Positions 52,440 to 64,000 of a stretch of 64,000 bases of DNA are shown here, one piece after another. Position numbers and translations under genes: made by a program. The notes below the pieces were generated by a model. The model was not told the DNA's origin. It was given only the letters and a program-made list of their open reading frames with translations, and did not search any database. Within the stretch, counting starts at the first letter, position 1. Every line of letters begins with the position of its first letter. This DNA is from Conchocele bisecta (lineage: Eukaryota; Mollusca; Bivalvia; Lucinida; Thyasiridae): NCBI GenBank assembly GCA_029237695.1, contig CM055265.1:109046773-109110772 (forward strand), written 5' to 3'.

Positions 52440-52660
52440 ATGTCATAACGTTCTGACGTCAGTAAGTGACGTAAATTGTGTGATGTATGACATCACATGC
52501 GTGTTTGCAACGTCACATTTGTTTCGGCTAATGCTGTGCATCTGGTAGTGGAAACAAAATGGCGAGCAGCATACTGGATCAGCAAAGCAAAATTGGTATT
52601 AAGCTTGAAGCTTGAAGCAGAACTATCCAGTAACATCATTGCAGGTTAGTTTCTTCGTTT
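52440..52660 (+). promoter_or_regulatory. CRE-rich segment followed by a possible short 5' exon
   Basis: TGACGTCA at 52454-52461, TGACGTAA at 52467-52474 and the complement of TGACGTTG at 52508-52515. An ATG in good context (AAAATGG, 52559) opens 18 codons (MASSILDQQSKIGIKLEA), and CAG/GTTAGT at about 52640 could be a splice donor. No downstream exon was identified, so this is only a candidate. Confidence 0.3.
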
Positions 52661-53010
52661 AACAGTTAATTTAGTAAATAAGACAGCTATTCCATCAGCA
52701 GGGTCTGAGGATTTTACACATTTTGACTATATTCGGAATAACGTTTTACCAAACTATCGGAATGTGATAAAATTGTGACACAGTGTAGCAATTAATCAGC
52801 TTGTCTATTTCAAAATTCACATATTTTATTATGACATACGCATAGAATTTTTAGAAAATAAATATATAAAAAATAAAAATGGATTTTCATCATGGCCCTG
52901 CGTAAAGTGGTTTAATGGAAGCTATGTGACAATACTAGGATTGCATTCGCGTTCGATAGACGCATTTCTTGTTCATGTTATTTTTGGAGTTGTTCCATAG
53001 CAAAACACCT
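52661..53010. other. no feature recognised
   Basis: AT-rich DNA, no frame. Confidence 0.35.
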
Positions 53011-53296
53011 TGTACTGAATTGTGTTTTAAAGCAAAACATGTTACGCGTGCAGGCGTTTTAAAAGTGTAACAAGAGAGGTATTTTGCTTTGAAACATCCT
53101 TCATGTTTTGTTTTTAAACATGTTACATGTTCCAAGCCAAAACACCTGAAACGTCCTCGACGTTCCATATAAAACACCTGGTGTTTTCTAACCAAACTGT
53201 TGGTGTTCCAAAGCAAAACACCTGAGACGTCCGAGACGTTCGATAACAAAACACCTGGTGTTTTCTAACCAAACTGTTGGTGTTCCAAAGCAAAAT
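53011..53296. repeat. AAACACCTGGTGTTTT tandem repeat (77-bp period)
   Basis: CACCTGGTGTTTTCTAACCA at 53175 and 53252, with CCGAGACGTT-like spacers; earlier diverged units start near 53000. The core AAACACCTGGTGTTT is palindromic. Confidence 0.8.
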
Positions 53297-53322
53297 CATC
53301 ATCATCATCATCACTCATCATC

Positions 53323-53369
<47 letters not shown>

Positions 53370-53420
53370 CCATCACCATCACCATCACCACAATCATCAT
53401 CATCACAATCATCATCATAA
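53297..53420. repeat. ATC trinucleotide microsatellite
   Basis: (ATC)n with CACCAT and CACAAT interruptions. Poly-Met and poly-His frames here are by-products. Confidence 0.95.
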
Positions 53421-55050
53421 CAATTGTCAAAAATACAGTCACCATGAGAATTCTTATACAAATGATGATGATGATGATGAGGTTGATTATGACGGTGATC
53501 ATCATCACAATCACCATCATAATAATCATCATGCGATCATTTGCCTCTATAAGTTAACCTTTATCTTTGGCTTAACATGTCGATTAAATTATCGCCCGAG
53601 AGATCGATTAAAAAGGATTTTCTCTGCGAGATGACTAGCATGGTGAATTACATCTCCACCATAAATGCAGGGGTCTACTGTGTGATATAATAATGGAGCA
53701 CATTCACTGGGGACCACATATGTAAAACCAAAATACAAACGGTTGTTCTACGAAGTCCAGTATAGACAAAAAGGTACACCGCATGAACAATATTTGTAAA
53801 AGCTATTACAATTCGTAGAGCATTATTTGAATTATCTACATTTCCATACGCAGTAGATTTTAAAGCGATGGTCATACATTTACGACGTGGATGCCGACTG
53901 TTTCCATACTGGGTCGTGTTGAATCGGCATATACTACCCGACTCAATGAGACTCACGACGACTTACTACGAATTCGCCACAAATTGCCTTTGTCGTGATT
54001 CGGTGTGCATTTTTTCCGATTCGTACTTGTGTCGTCGCGGGTCGTGTTACATCGTCCCGAGTCGGTGTGAGTCTTGACCATTGTCATCTGCATCGTACTG
54101 GTGTCGTACCAGAACTTGGCGATTCCTGATTAAAAATTGATGCCGATCCAAGACGATTCATGGTGAATCGCTATGACTCACCAACACTCACGCCGACTCA
54201 AGACGATTTAATACATTTTTGAACATTTCAAAATAGTCGGCGTGCCTTCCCGACTCACCAGGACTTATGACGACTTACCAAGACTCACAAGCCGACACCA
54301 GTAAGATCCATCAGGACTTACTATGTTTCGTAACGATCGTGGCAGTGTGACTAGCGCTTAATATATGTGATGCTCACTGAAGTATAGATGTTACAGTGGG
54401 GTCAGCGTGTAAGTGCACACACGAACGAATACGACAGGTTGGAACCAACATGTCGTGTTCGTTCGTGTGTGCACTTACACGCTGACCCCGCTGTACGTCC
54501 TGTAAAATATTGATTCGTAACGATCGTGGCAGTGTGACCAGCGCTTAATATCTGTGATGCTCAACGAAGTCTAAATGTTACGTACTGTAAAATATTGATC
54601 ATGCAGTGTACCGTTTGGTCGTAGCGCCACATATACTGGACTTCGTAGCGAAACGCCCTTTCGTTTTACCTAGTTGGTCCCACGTTACGTTGATCAAGAG
54701 ACTTCTGGAAGAAGCTATTCATCAAGAATACTTGTTACAGTGAGTCATTATCGGAAGTGGGCAGCTCTATGCATCAAGGCGAAAGACCCATTTTAAAGTT
54801 GATGTGCACCTTCGACAGCTCTATGCGTTGTGGCATAACGCATAGCGCCCGCTGTGAGCTTTATGCGTTGTGGCATAAAAACACATAGCGCCCCATATGA
54901 GCTATATGCGTTGTGGTCTAATGAATAGAGCTTACTTGGAGCTCTATGGGTCGGGCCACAACGGATTGAGCTCCTCGATTAGATATATGCGCCGGGAGCT
55001 CTATGCGGTCTAACGGAGCGGTTTAATACATCGCAGTTCTGACAAAAAAT
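53400..55050. repeat. tandem segmental duplication, copy 1
   Basis: From ATAACAATTGTCAAAAATAC to GTTCTGACAAAAAA; matches 55160-56805 at an offset of 1755-1761 bp with a few percent difference. Contains a family B palindrome and ends with an AGCTCTATGCGTTGTGG array (54770-55020). Short frames in both copies have no domain. Confidence 0.9.
54392..54495. repeat. family B mini-palindrome, copy 5
   Basis: Centre GGTTGGAACCAACA; right end GACCCCGCTGTA, a change shared with copy 6 and so inherited through the duplication. Confidence 0.9.
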
Positions 55051-55054
55051 CAGA

Positions 55055-55170
55055 ATCATCATCATCAGCAGCGTCATCATCATCATCAACAGCAGCAGCA
55101 TCCGCAGCAGCGTCATCATCATCATCATCAGCAGCAGCAGCAGGAGCATCATCATCATTATCACCACAAT
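55055..55170. repeat. ATC/CAG trinucleotide tract between the duplicated copies
   Basis: Mixed CATCAT and CAGCAG runs; encodes Asp or Ala runs in other frames. Confidence 0.9.
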
Positions 55171-56805
55171 CATCATCATAACAATTGTCAAAATTACAGT
55201 CACCATGAGAATTCTTATACAAATGATGATGATGATGATGAGGTTGATTATGACGGTGATCATCATCACAATCACCATCATAATAATCATCATGCGATCA
55301 TTTGCCTCTATAAGTTAACCTTTATCTTTGGCTTAACATGTCGATTAAATTATCGCCCGAGAGATCGATTAAAAAGGATTTTCTCTGCGAGATGACTAGC
55401 ATGGTGAATTACATCTCCACCATAAATGCAGGGGTCTACTGTGTGATATAATAATGGAGCACATTCACTGGGGACCACATATGTAAAACCAAAATACAAA
55501 CGGTTGTTCTACGAAGTCCAGTATAGACAAAAAGGTACACCGCATGAACAATATTTGTATAAGCTATTACAATTCGTAGAGCATTATTTGAATTATCTAC
55601 ATTTCCATACGCAGTAGATTTTAAAGCGATGGTCATACATTTACGACGTGGATGCCGACTGTTTCCATACTGGGTCGTGTTGAATCGGCATATACTACCC
55701 GACTCAATGAGACTCACGACGACTTACTACGAATTCGCCACAAATTGCCTTTGTCGTGATTCGGGGTGCATTGTTCCGATTCGTACTTGTGTCGTCGCGG
55801 GTCGTGTTACATCGTCCCGAGTCGGCGTGAGTCTTGACCGTTGTCATCTGCATCGTACTGGTGTCGTACCAGAATTTGGCGATTCCTGATTAAAAATTGA
55901 TGCCGATCCAAGACGATTCATGGTGACTAGCTATGACTCACCAACACTCACGCCGACTCAGGACGATTTAATACATTTTTGAACATTTCAAAATAGTCGG
56001 CGTGCCTTCCCGACTCACCAGGACCTATGACGACTTACCAAGACTCACAAGCCGACACCAGTAAGATCCATCAGGACTTACTAGGTTTCGTAACGATCGT
56101 GGCAGTGTGACCAGCGCTTAATATATGTGATGCTCAACGAAGTCTAAATGTTACAGTGGGGTCAGCGTGTAAGTGCACACACGAACGAACACGACAGGTT
56201 GGTTCCAACCTGTCGTGTTCGTTCGTGTGTGCACTTACACGCTGACCCCGCTGTACGTCCTGTAAAATATTGATTCGTAACGATCGTGGCAGTGTGACCA
56301 GCGCTTAATATCTGTGATGCTCAACGAAGTCTAAATGTTACGTACTGTAAAATATTGATCATGCAGTGTACCGTTTGGTCGTAGCGCCAGATACTGGACT
56401 TCGTAGCGAAACGCCCTTTCGTTTTACCTAGTTGGTCCCACGTTACGTTGATCAAGAGACTTCTGGAAGAAGCTATTCATCAAAAATACTGGTTACAGTG
56501 AGTCATTATCGGAAGTGGACAGCTCTATGCGTCAAGGCGAAAGACCCATTTTAAAGTTGATGTGCACCTTCGACAGCTCTATGCGTTGTGGCATAACGCA
56601 TAGCGCCCCCTGTGAGCTTTATGCGTTGTGGCATAACACATAGCGCCCCATATGAGCTCTATGCGTTGTGGTCTAACGCATAGAGCTGACTGGGAGCTAT
56701 ATGGGTCAGGACACAACGGATTGAGCTCCTCGATGAGATCTATGCGTCGGGAACTCTATGCGGTCTAACAGAACGGTTTAATACATCCCAGTTCTGACAA
56801 AAAAG
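55160..56805. repeat. tandem segmental duplication, copy 2
   Basis: Counterpart of 53400-55050, including the AGCTCTATGCGTTGTGG array (56520-56770). Confidence 0.9.
56152..56255. repeat. family B mini-palindrome, copy 6
   Basis: Centre GGTTGGTTCCAACC, opposite to copy 5 although both sit at the same place of the duplicated unit. Confidence 0.9.
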
Positions 56806-57898
56806 ACTAACACAGACCAATAACAAACAAAACAAGAGGGCCATTGTTTTATTTGAAAAACGTGAGGACGTAATGTGCTGTTATTGTGATTGTGTTGTAC
56901 AATGGCCGAGTCTCAGCTAGAAGGATACAGCAAACATAAAAGTCAGATGAAATAGTAAAATACATCCGTATAGCCGAGTTTATCCAAGCTAATGTACATA
57001 TTGGTGTCTAATTCCCGCGTCGCACCAAACCACCCGGGGGAAGACATGTCCCGTGCATAAGACTCCATACCCGAGAGTATTTGTAAATACGGGGTTCTCA
57101 CGCTAGTGCACTTGATCAGGAGCTACACTGTTCATAAATCACATACGCCTCATTTCTCGAGTTACAGCTTCATATATTTGACAACGGACAAGTGGGAGGA
57201 TTGCGTAATACAACTTGGGCATCATCCAGATTTTCATGTCTAAAGAAGTACATGTGTACAGTGTAAACTTCATATGTACATGTACTTCAACTTGGCAACG
57301 AAACGAGGTTATCTGAAATATCACATTTCCGTACTCTGCCGATTTTAATCTCGAGAAAATACGATAACTTCCGTAAATGACGTCGGACATGACACAAATT
57401 TCAGCGCACATTCCGAATGTGCTCTGAAGTTTTTGTCAATTTATGACGTCACTTACACAGGATATCGCATATCTTCGGAATCAGTTACGGAGCATTCCCA
57501 TATGGGAATACGCGGAAAGTCTCACAGACGGAACAAAATAAAACTGAAGAACCAATATCCTATTCAGGAAGCTGCGAATAACAGAAGCGTACGCCCTAAG
57601 CTGCATTTAATTCAACCCAACAGGAAATTCGCTGGATTAGTGCGAATTGCCACATGCTAAAGTAAATGATATGCAGCGAGTCTTAGAAACAAATCAAACA
57701 GGATTTGCTCCTCACAATCTCTGTGAAGCACGGTTGGTTGTGCACATGTGTAGATGATAACATTTGGACAATACCTCATTTCTTATATATGTTAAGATTT
57801 GTTTTCTAAATCAGTGTCAGGATCATTTCACGACGTGTCAATATGACGGGAGATAGATTGAAATCTACATCCCAGAATGCAGAGACGGAGTCAGGATT
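56806..57898. other. no gene; decayed repeats
   Basis: 57108-57173 is a remnant of family C (CACTTGATCAGGAGCTACAC). 57365-57455 is an imperfect palindrome with CGTAAATGACGTC and complement. Otherwise nothing. Confidence 0.4.
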
Positions 57899-58287
57899 AT
57901 ACGGAGCCCCGCAGGGGACATGGATTCTATTTATTAATTCGTTCCCACGAAATTACAATTCGTTCCCTTAATTTAACAATTCGTTCCCTCGAAGTAACAA
58001 TTCCTACGATATAACAATTCGTTCCCTCGAATTAACAATTCGTTCCCACGAAATGACAACTCGTTCCCTCAATTTAACAATGTGTTCCCACGACAACAAT
58101 TCGTTCCTACGAATTAACAATTCGTTCCCGTGGGAAGGAATTGTTATTTCGTGGGAACGAATTGTTAATTCGTGGGAACGAATTGTTAATTCGTGGGAAC
58201 GAATTGTTAATTCGCGGGAACGAATTGTTATTTCATGGGAACGAATTAATAAATAAAAGAATGCTACGTCCCCTGTGGGACTCCGTA
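57899..58287. repeat. family L: long hairpin of 21-bp units
   Basis: Ends TACGGAGCCCCGCAGGGGAC and the complement of CCCCTGTGGGACTCCGTA. About nine units AACAATTCGTTCCC plus 7 bp on one arm face about five complementary units on the other, meeting at CGTTCCCGTGGGAAGG near 58130. Half copy at 10572. Confidence 0.9.
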
Positions 58288-58415
58288 GAATTAAACCTCT
58301 CGAGAATGTATCACCTTATTACATGTAATTATAGACACGCCATGAGAAATTACGCCTGGCATCCTCAAGATTGCGACTATAGTGCAGCCTCAGAATAGCA
58401 GGCCACGTATATTTA

Positions 58416-58883
58416 TTTAAAGGTACATGCCCATGTTCTTTATATCAGAGACATTTTCTGGCACAATAAACATTCATTCACCATTACCCCACGTGTTGAT
58501 TGGCATTATTATACATTTTATTTCAGACGTATATTTCCACACTGATATCAGGGACGATAACCGTTGTTTCCTTAAAATGTTAACGGACATTACTATTTAG
58601 TTTACGTATTTATTTTTTGATGTGCAATGATCGAAAATATTTTTATTTTCAGGAGACGCATTTAATTAGTATAAATAATTAAAAAATATCATGCCTCATT
58701 TGCATATGAAAATAGCCTGATACAACCGCGAGTCACTATCAGTAAAATAAATATTACTAAATGATTATATCTGTATAGCGGACACTCGTATTTTTTAGAA
58801 CTGGTGGAATAGTGACACAATTAACCACTTATTTAATTCCCATAAAGAACACGTTGTGCCTACTGAGTGGGCTTGTACCTTTA
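58416..58883. repeat. MITE family D, copy 4
   Basis: TTTAAAGGTACATGCCCATG to GGGCTTGTACCTTTAA. Confidence 0.85.
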
Positions 58884-59044
58884 ACTCATATCACTATTTG
58901 ACCTTGACCTTGGGCACGTGGGAAATATGTGTGGGGCGGGGAATTAAACTGAGAATGATAAGAAACATGCACATGCATTAGTCTCTTCTGATAATTAACT
59001 AATATTCCCGAGTTTATACCTCTATTAGGGGAACTAGAATTATT
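58884..59044. other. no feature recognised
   Basis: Spacer before the 46-bp satellite. Confidence 0.35.
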
Positions 59045-62010
59045 TATACAGTGAAACCTCGCTAAACCGGACACCTCTATAGGGGAACTATAATGGTGTA
59101 TACCTCTCTAAACCGGACACCTCTATAGGGGAACTATAATGGTGTATACCTCTCTAAACACAACTACCTCTATAGGAAATCTACTAATGGTGTATACCCC
59201 TCTCTATAAACCGGACACCTCTATAGGGGGAACTATAATGGTGTATACCTCTCTAAACCGGACACATCTATTTGGGGGATATCTATAATGGTGTATTACT
59301 CTCTAAACCGGACACCTCTATAGGGGAACTATAAATGGTGTATGCCTCTCTAAACGGACAACCTCAATAGGGGTAACTATATGGTGTATGCCTCCTCTAC
59401 CGGGGACACCTCTATTTGGGATACTATAATGGTGTATACCTCTCATAAACCGGACACCTCATATAGGGTAACCATAATAGGTTTATACCTCTCTAAACGG
59501 ACACAAACTCTATTGGGGAACTATAATGGGTGTATTCCTCTCTAAACGGACACCCTCTATAGGGGAACTAATAATGGTGTATGCCTCTCTAACCGGACAC
59601 CTCTATTAGGGGAACTTTTATGGTGTATTCATCTATCTTAACGGGACACCTCTATAGGGGATTTATAATGTTGTATGTCCTCTCTATCCGGACACCTCTA
59701 ATAGGGGAACTATAATGGTGTTTTGCCTCTCTTAAACCGGACTCCTCTTTAGGGGAACTATAATGGTGTTAGCCTCTCTAAAACGACACCTCTATTAGGG
59801 GAACTTTATTGGTGTATACCTCTTCTAAATCCGGGACACCTCTATCGGGGAACTGTAATGGTTATACCTCTCTAACTCGGACCCTTTAGGGGAAAACTAT
59901 AATGGTGTATGCCTCTTAAACCGGGACACCTCTTTTAGGGGAACTATAATGGTGTAGAACCTCTCTAAACCGGACACCTCTATTTAGGGGAACCTATAAA
60001 TGGTTTATACCTCTCTAAACCGGACACCTCCTATTGGGGAAACCATAATTGTTTATAACTCTCTAAAACCGGTACCCTCTCTATAGGGGGAACTATAAGG
60101 GTGGTATACCTCTCTAAAACCGAGACACCTCTATAGGGGAAACCATATATTATGGTTGTATTCCTCTCTAAATCCGGACACCACTATAGGGGACCATTAT
60201 GGTAGTCCTCTAAACCTAAACCGGACACCTTATTAGGGGAAACTATAAATGGTGTAAACCTCTCTAAAACCGGAAACCTCTATAGGGGAAACCCTATTAT
60301 GGTGTATACCTCTCTAAACCGGGACACCTCTATTAGGGGGAACTATAAATGGTGTATACCTCTCTAAACCGGACACCTCTATAGGGTAAACTAAAATGGT
60401 GTTTTACTTTCCTCTCTAAACCGGACACCTCTATTAGGGGAACTATAATGTATACCTCTCTAAACCGGACACCTCTATAGGGGAACCATAATGGTTTATA
60501 CTCTCTAAACCGAAAACATCGGGACCCACTATTAGGGGAACTATAATGGGTGTATACCTCTCTAAACCGAACACCTCTATTAGGGCAACTATAATGGTGT
60601 ATGCCATCTCAAAAACCGGACACCTCTATTAGGGGAACAATAATGGTGAATACCTCACTAAACCCGACCCTCTATAGGGGAAATTATAATGGATATACCT
60701 CTCTAAAACCGGACACCTCTATAGGGGAACTATAATGGTTGTATGCCACTCTAAACCGTACACCCTACAGAGAACTTATAATGGTGTATGCACTCTAAAC
60801 CGACAACCTCAATGAAGGGGAACTATAATGGAGTATACCTCTCTAAAACCGGACACCTCTATAAGGGGAACTAAAATGGTTATACCTCTCAAACCGAACC
60901 TCTAATAGGGAACTGTAGATGGTGATTACCTCTGCTAAAACCGGAACAACCTCTAAAAGGGGAACTATAATGGTGTATATGCCTCTCTAAACCGGACACC
61001 TCTATTATGGAAAGATAAATGGGTGTATACCTCTCTAAACCGACACCATCTATAAGGTGGGAACTATAATGGTTTAGACCTCCTTCTAAAAACCGGACAA
61101 CCTCAATAGGAACCATAATTGTTTTATACCTCTCTAAACCGGGAACACCTCTATAGGGGAACTATAATGGTGTATACCTCTCTAAACCGGGACACCACTA
61201 TAGGTAACCATAATTGGTGTATTACCTCTCTAAACCGGACACCTCTATAGGGGAAAACCTATAATTGTGTAATAACCTCTCTAAACCGGACACCTCTATA
61301 GGGAACTATTAATGGTGTAATGCCTCCTCTAAAAAACCGCCTCCTCCTATAGGGAACTATAATGGTGGTATACCTCTCTAAACCTGACACCTCTATTAGG
61401 GGAACCATAATGGTGTATACCTCCTTTCTAAACCGGACACCCTCTTATTAGGGGAACCATAATGGGGTAATAACCAGTCAAAAAACACGGACAACCTCTA
61501 TAGGGAACAAATGGTGTATACCTCCTCTTAAACCGGACACCTCTATTAGGGGGTAGCTATAATGGTGTATACCTCTTCTAAACCGGACACCTCTATAGGG
61601 GAACTTATAATGTTTATAAACCTCTCTAAAATCCGACACCTCTATAGGGGAACTATAATAGCTGTATACCACTCTAAACCGTACACCTCTTATAGGGAAC
61701 TATAATGGTGTATACCTCTCTAAACCGGACACCTCTATAGGGGAACTATAATGGTGTATACCTCTCTAAACCGGACACCTCTATAGGGGAACTATAATGG
61801 TGTATACCTCTCTAAACCGGACACCTCTATAGGGGAACTATAATGGTTTATACCTCTCTAAACCGGACACCTCTATAGGGGAACTATAATGGTGTATACC
61901 TCTCTAAACCGGACACCTCTATAGGGGAACTATAATGGTGTATACCTCTCTAAACCGGACACCTCTATAGGGGAACTATAATGGTTTATACCTCTCTAAA
62001 CCGGACACAT
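59045..62010. repeat. 46-bp satellite derived from family H (about 64 units)
   Basis: Unit CCTCTCTAAACCGGACACCT plus CTATAGGGGAACTATAATGGTGTATA, 46 bp. The phrase AACCTCTCTAAACCGGACA is the end of family H, suggesting the array grew from such an end. Units from about 61690 to 62010 are nearly identical, whereas 59050-61690 is full of one-base indels in homopolymers. Confidence 0.95.
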
Positions 62011-62337
62011 AGAAGGGTTAGTTGTGCTTAATTTTGATAGGTTTCTAAGCCCGTTATCTCCAATTTTAATGTCTGTTAATGATCACAAACCACTCACGCG
62101 TGTCTTGAAGTAGTCATCTTCCTGTTTTACAGTGGAACCTCTCAAAACCGGACACCCTGGCAGCAGGTCAGGCATTTGAACATTCTGAGCCAGAGTTGTG
62201 TGCTATGCGACCACGAACAGACATTATCACCTGAGATAAATGACCAAGAAACTCATAAAAAAATATGATCATAGGTATTTTCTTGGTGTTCGGTTTTTAG
62301 GCGAAGTTCCACTGTTTTTGAACATGGGGATGAGATA
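62011..62337. repeat. family H fragments
   Basis: ACAGTGGAACCTCTCAAAAC at 62129 and TTTTAGGCGAAGTTCCACTG at 62294. Between them no gene. Confidence 0.6.
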
Positions 62338-62339
62338 AA

Positions 62340-62777
62340 TAGAGAATAGTAGGTTAGTGCCGTGAATGGGAAAAATATCCGGCAAGGCTCAAGAATTTCT
62401 TTATTTCTCATCAGAAGTATATGTTGTGACCACTCATTTGAACCGTCTCGCCGAGACGGTTCAAATGAGTGGTCACAACATATATTTTGGTTCAGAAATA
62501 AGGAAAATAGATAGAGAATAGTGCCGTTAGTGCCGTGAATGGGAAAAAATATCTGGCAAGGCTCAGGAAACTGGATGGGCGAGGCTCTGCCGAGCACAAC
62601 CCGTTTCCGAGCCGCGCCAGATATTTTTTCCCATTCACGGCACTAACCTACTATTCTATTTATCCCGTCAACACCTACAAATGACTGTAAAATGCAAAAA
62701 TAGTATTGACTGGATATCAAAAATGTTTCACGGCACCGTGTTTCACGGCACATACGCACTGTGTTGACGGGATAAAT
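62340..62777. repeat. MITE family E, copy 5, with nested palindrome
   Basis: Truncated family E (62340-62395), a 120-bp palindrome centred on GAACCGTCTCGCCGAGACGGTTC, then full family E to GTGTTGACGGGATAAAT. Reverse of the composite at 12150-12585. Confidence 0.85.
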
Positions 62778-63260
62778 ATCGGATTATCTTCGCAAACAGG
62801 CGGACGAATTAGCGGATAGGATGGTTGTCACAAAATACGCATGATTCGCAAAATACTGAAATTGTATGAAAGTTTCGAAAAAAAATATTGCTTGTACAAA
62901 GCATTATGCTTTGTACAAGAAATATTTTTTTCGAAACTTGAGTCTTCTGGAATTGACATAAAATACACGGAGTCGGGGACATTGCGGTGACAAGAGCAAT
63001 TCTGGCGACATAAGTACCCACCTCATATAGCCCATATATCTTTTCAAAGTCTCCTCCATACGCTAATCCCCATATTTGACTTCCAGCGAATCAATACAAA
63101 CAGCGTCGTTTGTGGCGTAATTCACATTCGTTATGTAATAGGAGGTACTTAACGAAATAGCTATAGGAAGCAGTTTGCGTATCCCTATTACTTTGGAGAA
63201 GCATTTCCCGCAGTGATTTCCGATGTCATTGTCCTGCTAAAAGCTACGGACTGACAGTAG
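62778..63260. repeat. hairpin at 62871-62938 and unassigned DNA
   Basis: Arms AGTTTCGAAAAAAAATATTG and complement around AAGCATTATGCTT. Elsewhere no feature. Confidence 0.6.
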
Positions 63261-63689
63261 CAAGGTGCATGATCACGTGGTTACAACAACAACAACATTG
63301 GCTGAAAGTGTTGAAATCTTGAAAGTATTATTTTATATTTTCCTTAATATGAAACGGATTTTGATGAAATATGGCGCAGCAAACGCGTCTTCATGAGCTG
63401 CATTTGGTGGTCCCGGGAGTTTGGCACAGAGTTATGTCGTTTTTGCGAAGAATCGATTTCCGTGTCGGAGACACGGAAATCGATTCTTCGCAAAAACGAC
63501 AGAAGTTTTGGCGACAATACAGAGACCACCAAATGCAGCTTAACAAGACGCGTTTGATGCGCCATATTTCATCAAAATCCGTTACGTAATGAGGACATTA
63601 TAAAATAATACGTACTTTGAATCAGATGGATTCTGGAAATTTCAGTACTTGTTGTTGTTGTTGTTAGTATCACGTGATCATACACCTTG
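63261..63689. repeat. MITE family A, copy 9
   Basis: CAAGGTGCATGATCACGTGG to CACGTGATCATACACCTTG; full-length with symmetric GATTTCCGTGTCGGAGACAC centre. Confidence 0.9.
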
Positions 63690-63867
63690 GGTAGAGGAAA
63701 TGTGATCAGCATAGTCCCAGGTATAATGTGCACCCGTATTAACATTATATCACCCAGAGGTTTTCTGGCTGACCACTGTATAGAGGTTTTACTGTATAAA
63801 TGTTATATGGTATCTTTTACCAGTTGATGGTCAATATGTCAATATGTCATTTAGTTCCATAAGTTCT
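63690..63867. other. no feature; trace of family H
   Basis: ATAGAGGTTTTACTGTATAA at about 63780 resembles a family H end. Confidence 0.35.
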
Positions 63868-64000
63868 GTAACCGATTTCATCAAAATTGCTAAGCATATT
63901 TATCTGGCTAAGTATACTTTGAGGAAGTAATCATTTATTTTCCCCGAAATGCATTATTTCATATAGAACTGACGACTGCATATCTTTGATGATTAACAGT
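63868..64000. repeat. MITE family J, copy 3 (runs off the window)
   Basis: GTAACCGATTTCATCAAAAT and AAGTATACTTTGAGGAAG match the left arm of the copies at 17171 and 45441. Confidence 0.85.

Noticed and set aside
53258..53557. Poly-His and poly-Ile frames, and poly-Met on the other strand
   Set aside because: ATC trinucleotide microsatellite.
59045..62010. Regular 46-bp repeats resembling a CRISPR array
   Set aside because: No unique spacers; the whole unit repeats; eukaryotic context.

Overview
The window looks like intergenic, repeat-dense nuclear DNA of an invertebrate animal. I infer a bivalve mollusc, because several repeats resemble types I know from bivalve genomes (the GAGGGCCATGATGGCCCT repeat, the CTCTCTAAACCGGACA inverted repeat, and tandem blocks beginning TCCGGAGCATAACT); no species can be named from sequence alone. 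I found no convincing host protein-coding gene, rRNA or tRNA. Almost everything outside 25.8-42.1 kb is small inverted-repeat (foldback or MITE-like) elements, tandem arrays and nested insertions, with short reading frames that are by-products of palindromes and of repeat periods divisible by three.

The centrepiece is one Polinton/Maverick, a virus-like self-synthesising DNA transposon, at 25907-40225 (14.3 kb). It has about 194-bp terminal inverted repeats and a TTAGAC(A) target duplication. It carries a protein-primed family B DNA polymerase, a retrovirus-like integrase, an FtsK/HerA-type packaging ATPase, a probable double-jelly-roll major capsid protein and about eleven further small or unassigned genes. 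Gene order: plus strand, SAP-like protein and polymerase; minus strand, integrase, four small proteins (two of them membrane-type), a Pro/Gln-rich membrane protein, a broken membrane protein, ATPase and capsid; plus strand, a coiled-coil membrane protein; minus strand, a small membrane protein and a 430-residue protein; plus strand, a small Cys-rich frame; minus strand, a 120-residue protein and a Cys/His-rich protein beside the right end. The genes nearly touch: in several places a stop codon is followed by an ATG after 0-1 bases. The copy has about nine single lesions (frameshifts and nonsense codons) but otherwise well-kept motifs, so it is a recently damaged copy or an intact one with uncorrected sequencing errors.

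The insertion history can be read directly. A roughly 250-bp palindromic element was split by an older transposon with TGTAGAACCCGC ends (about 25785-42098). Its left terminal repeat was then split by the Polinton, and its interior by two more small elements. The other terminal repeat of the older transposon still carries the empty Polinton target site.

Region by region: 1-2 kb, a 27-bp minisatellite between two copies of one MITE; 2-15 kb, nested palindromic MITEs; 15.4-17.0 kb, a repeat with 439-bp internal duplication; 17-25 kb, more MITEs and four tandem 155-bp blocks; 25.8-42.1 kb, the Polinton complex; 42-46.7 kb, MITEs including a back-to-back pair; 46.9-49.8 kb, a 2.87-kb element of G-run/TTTCCTAGGAAA modules; 51-52 kb, a 1.08-kb element with 5-bp target duplication; 53.4-56.8 kb, a tandem 1.65-kb duplication; 57.9-58.3 kb, a 21-bp-unit hairpin element; 59.0-62.0 kb, a 46-bp satellite whose first 2.6 kb has indels typical of unpolished long reads; 62-64 kb, more MITEs.
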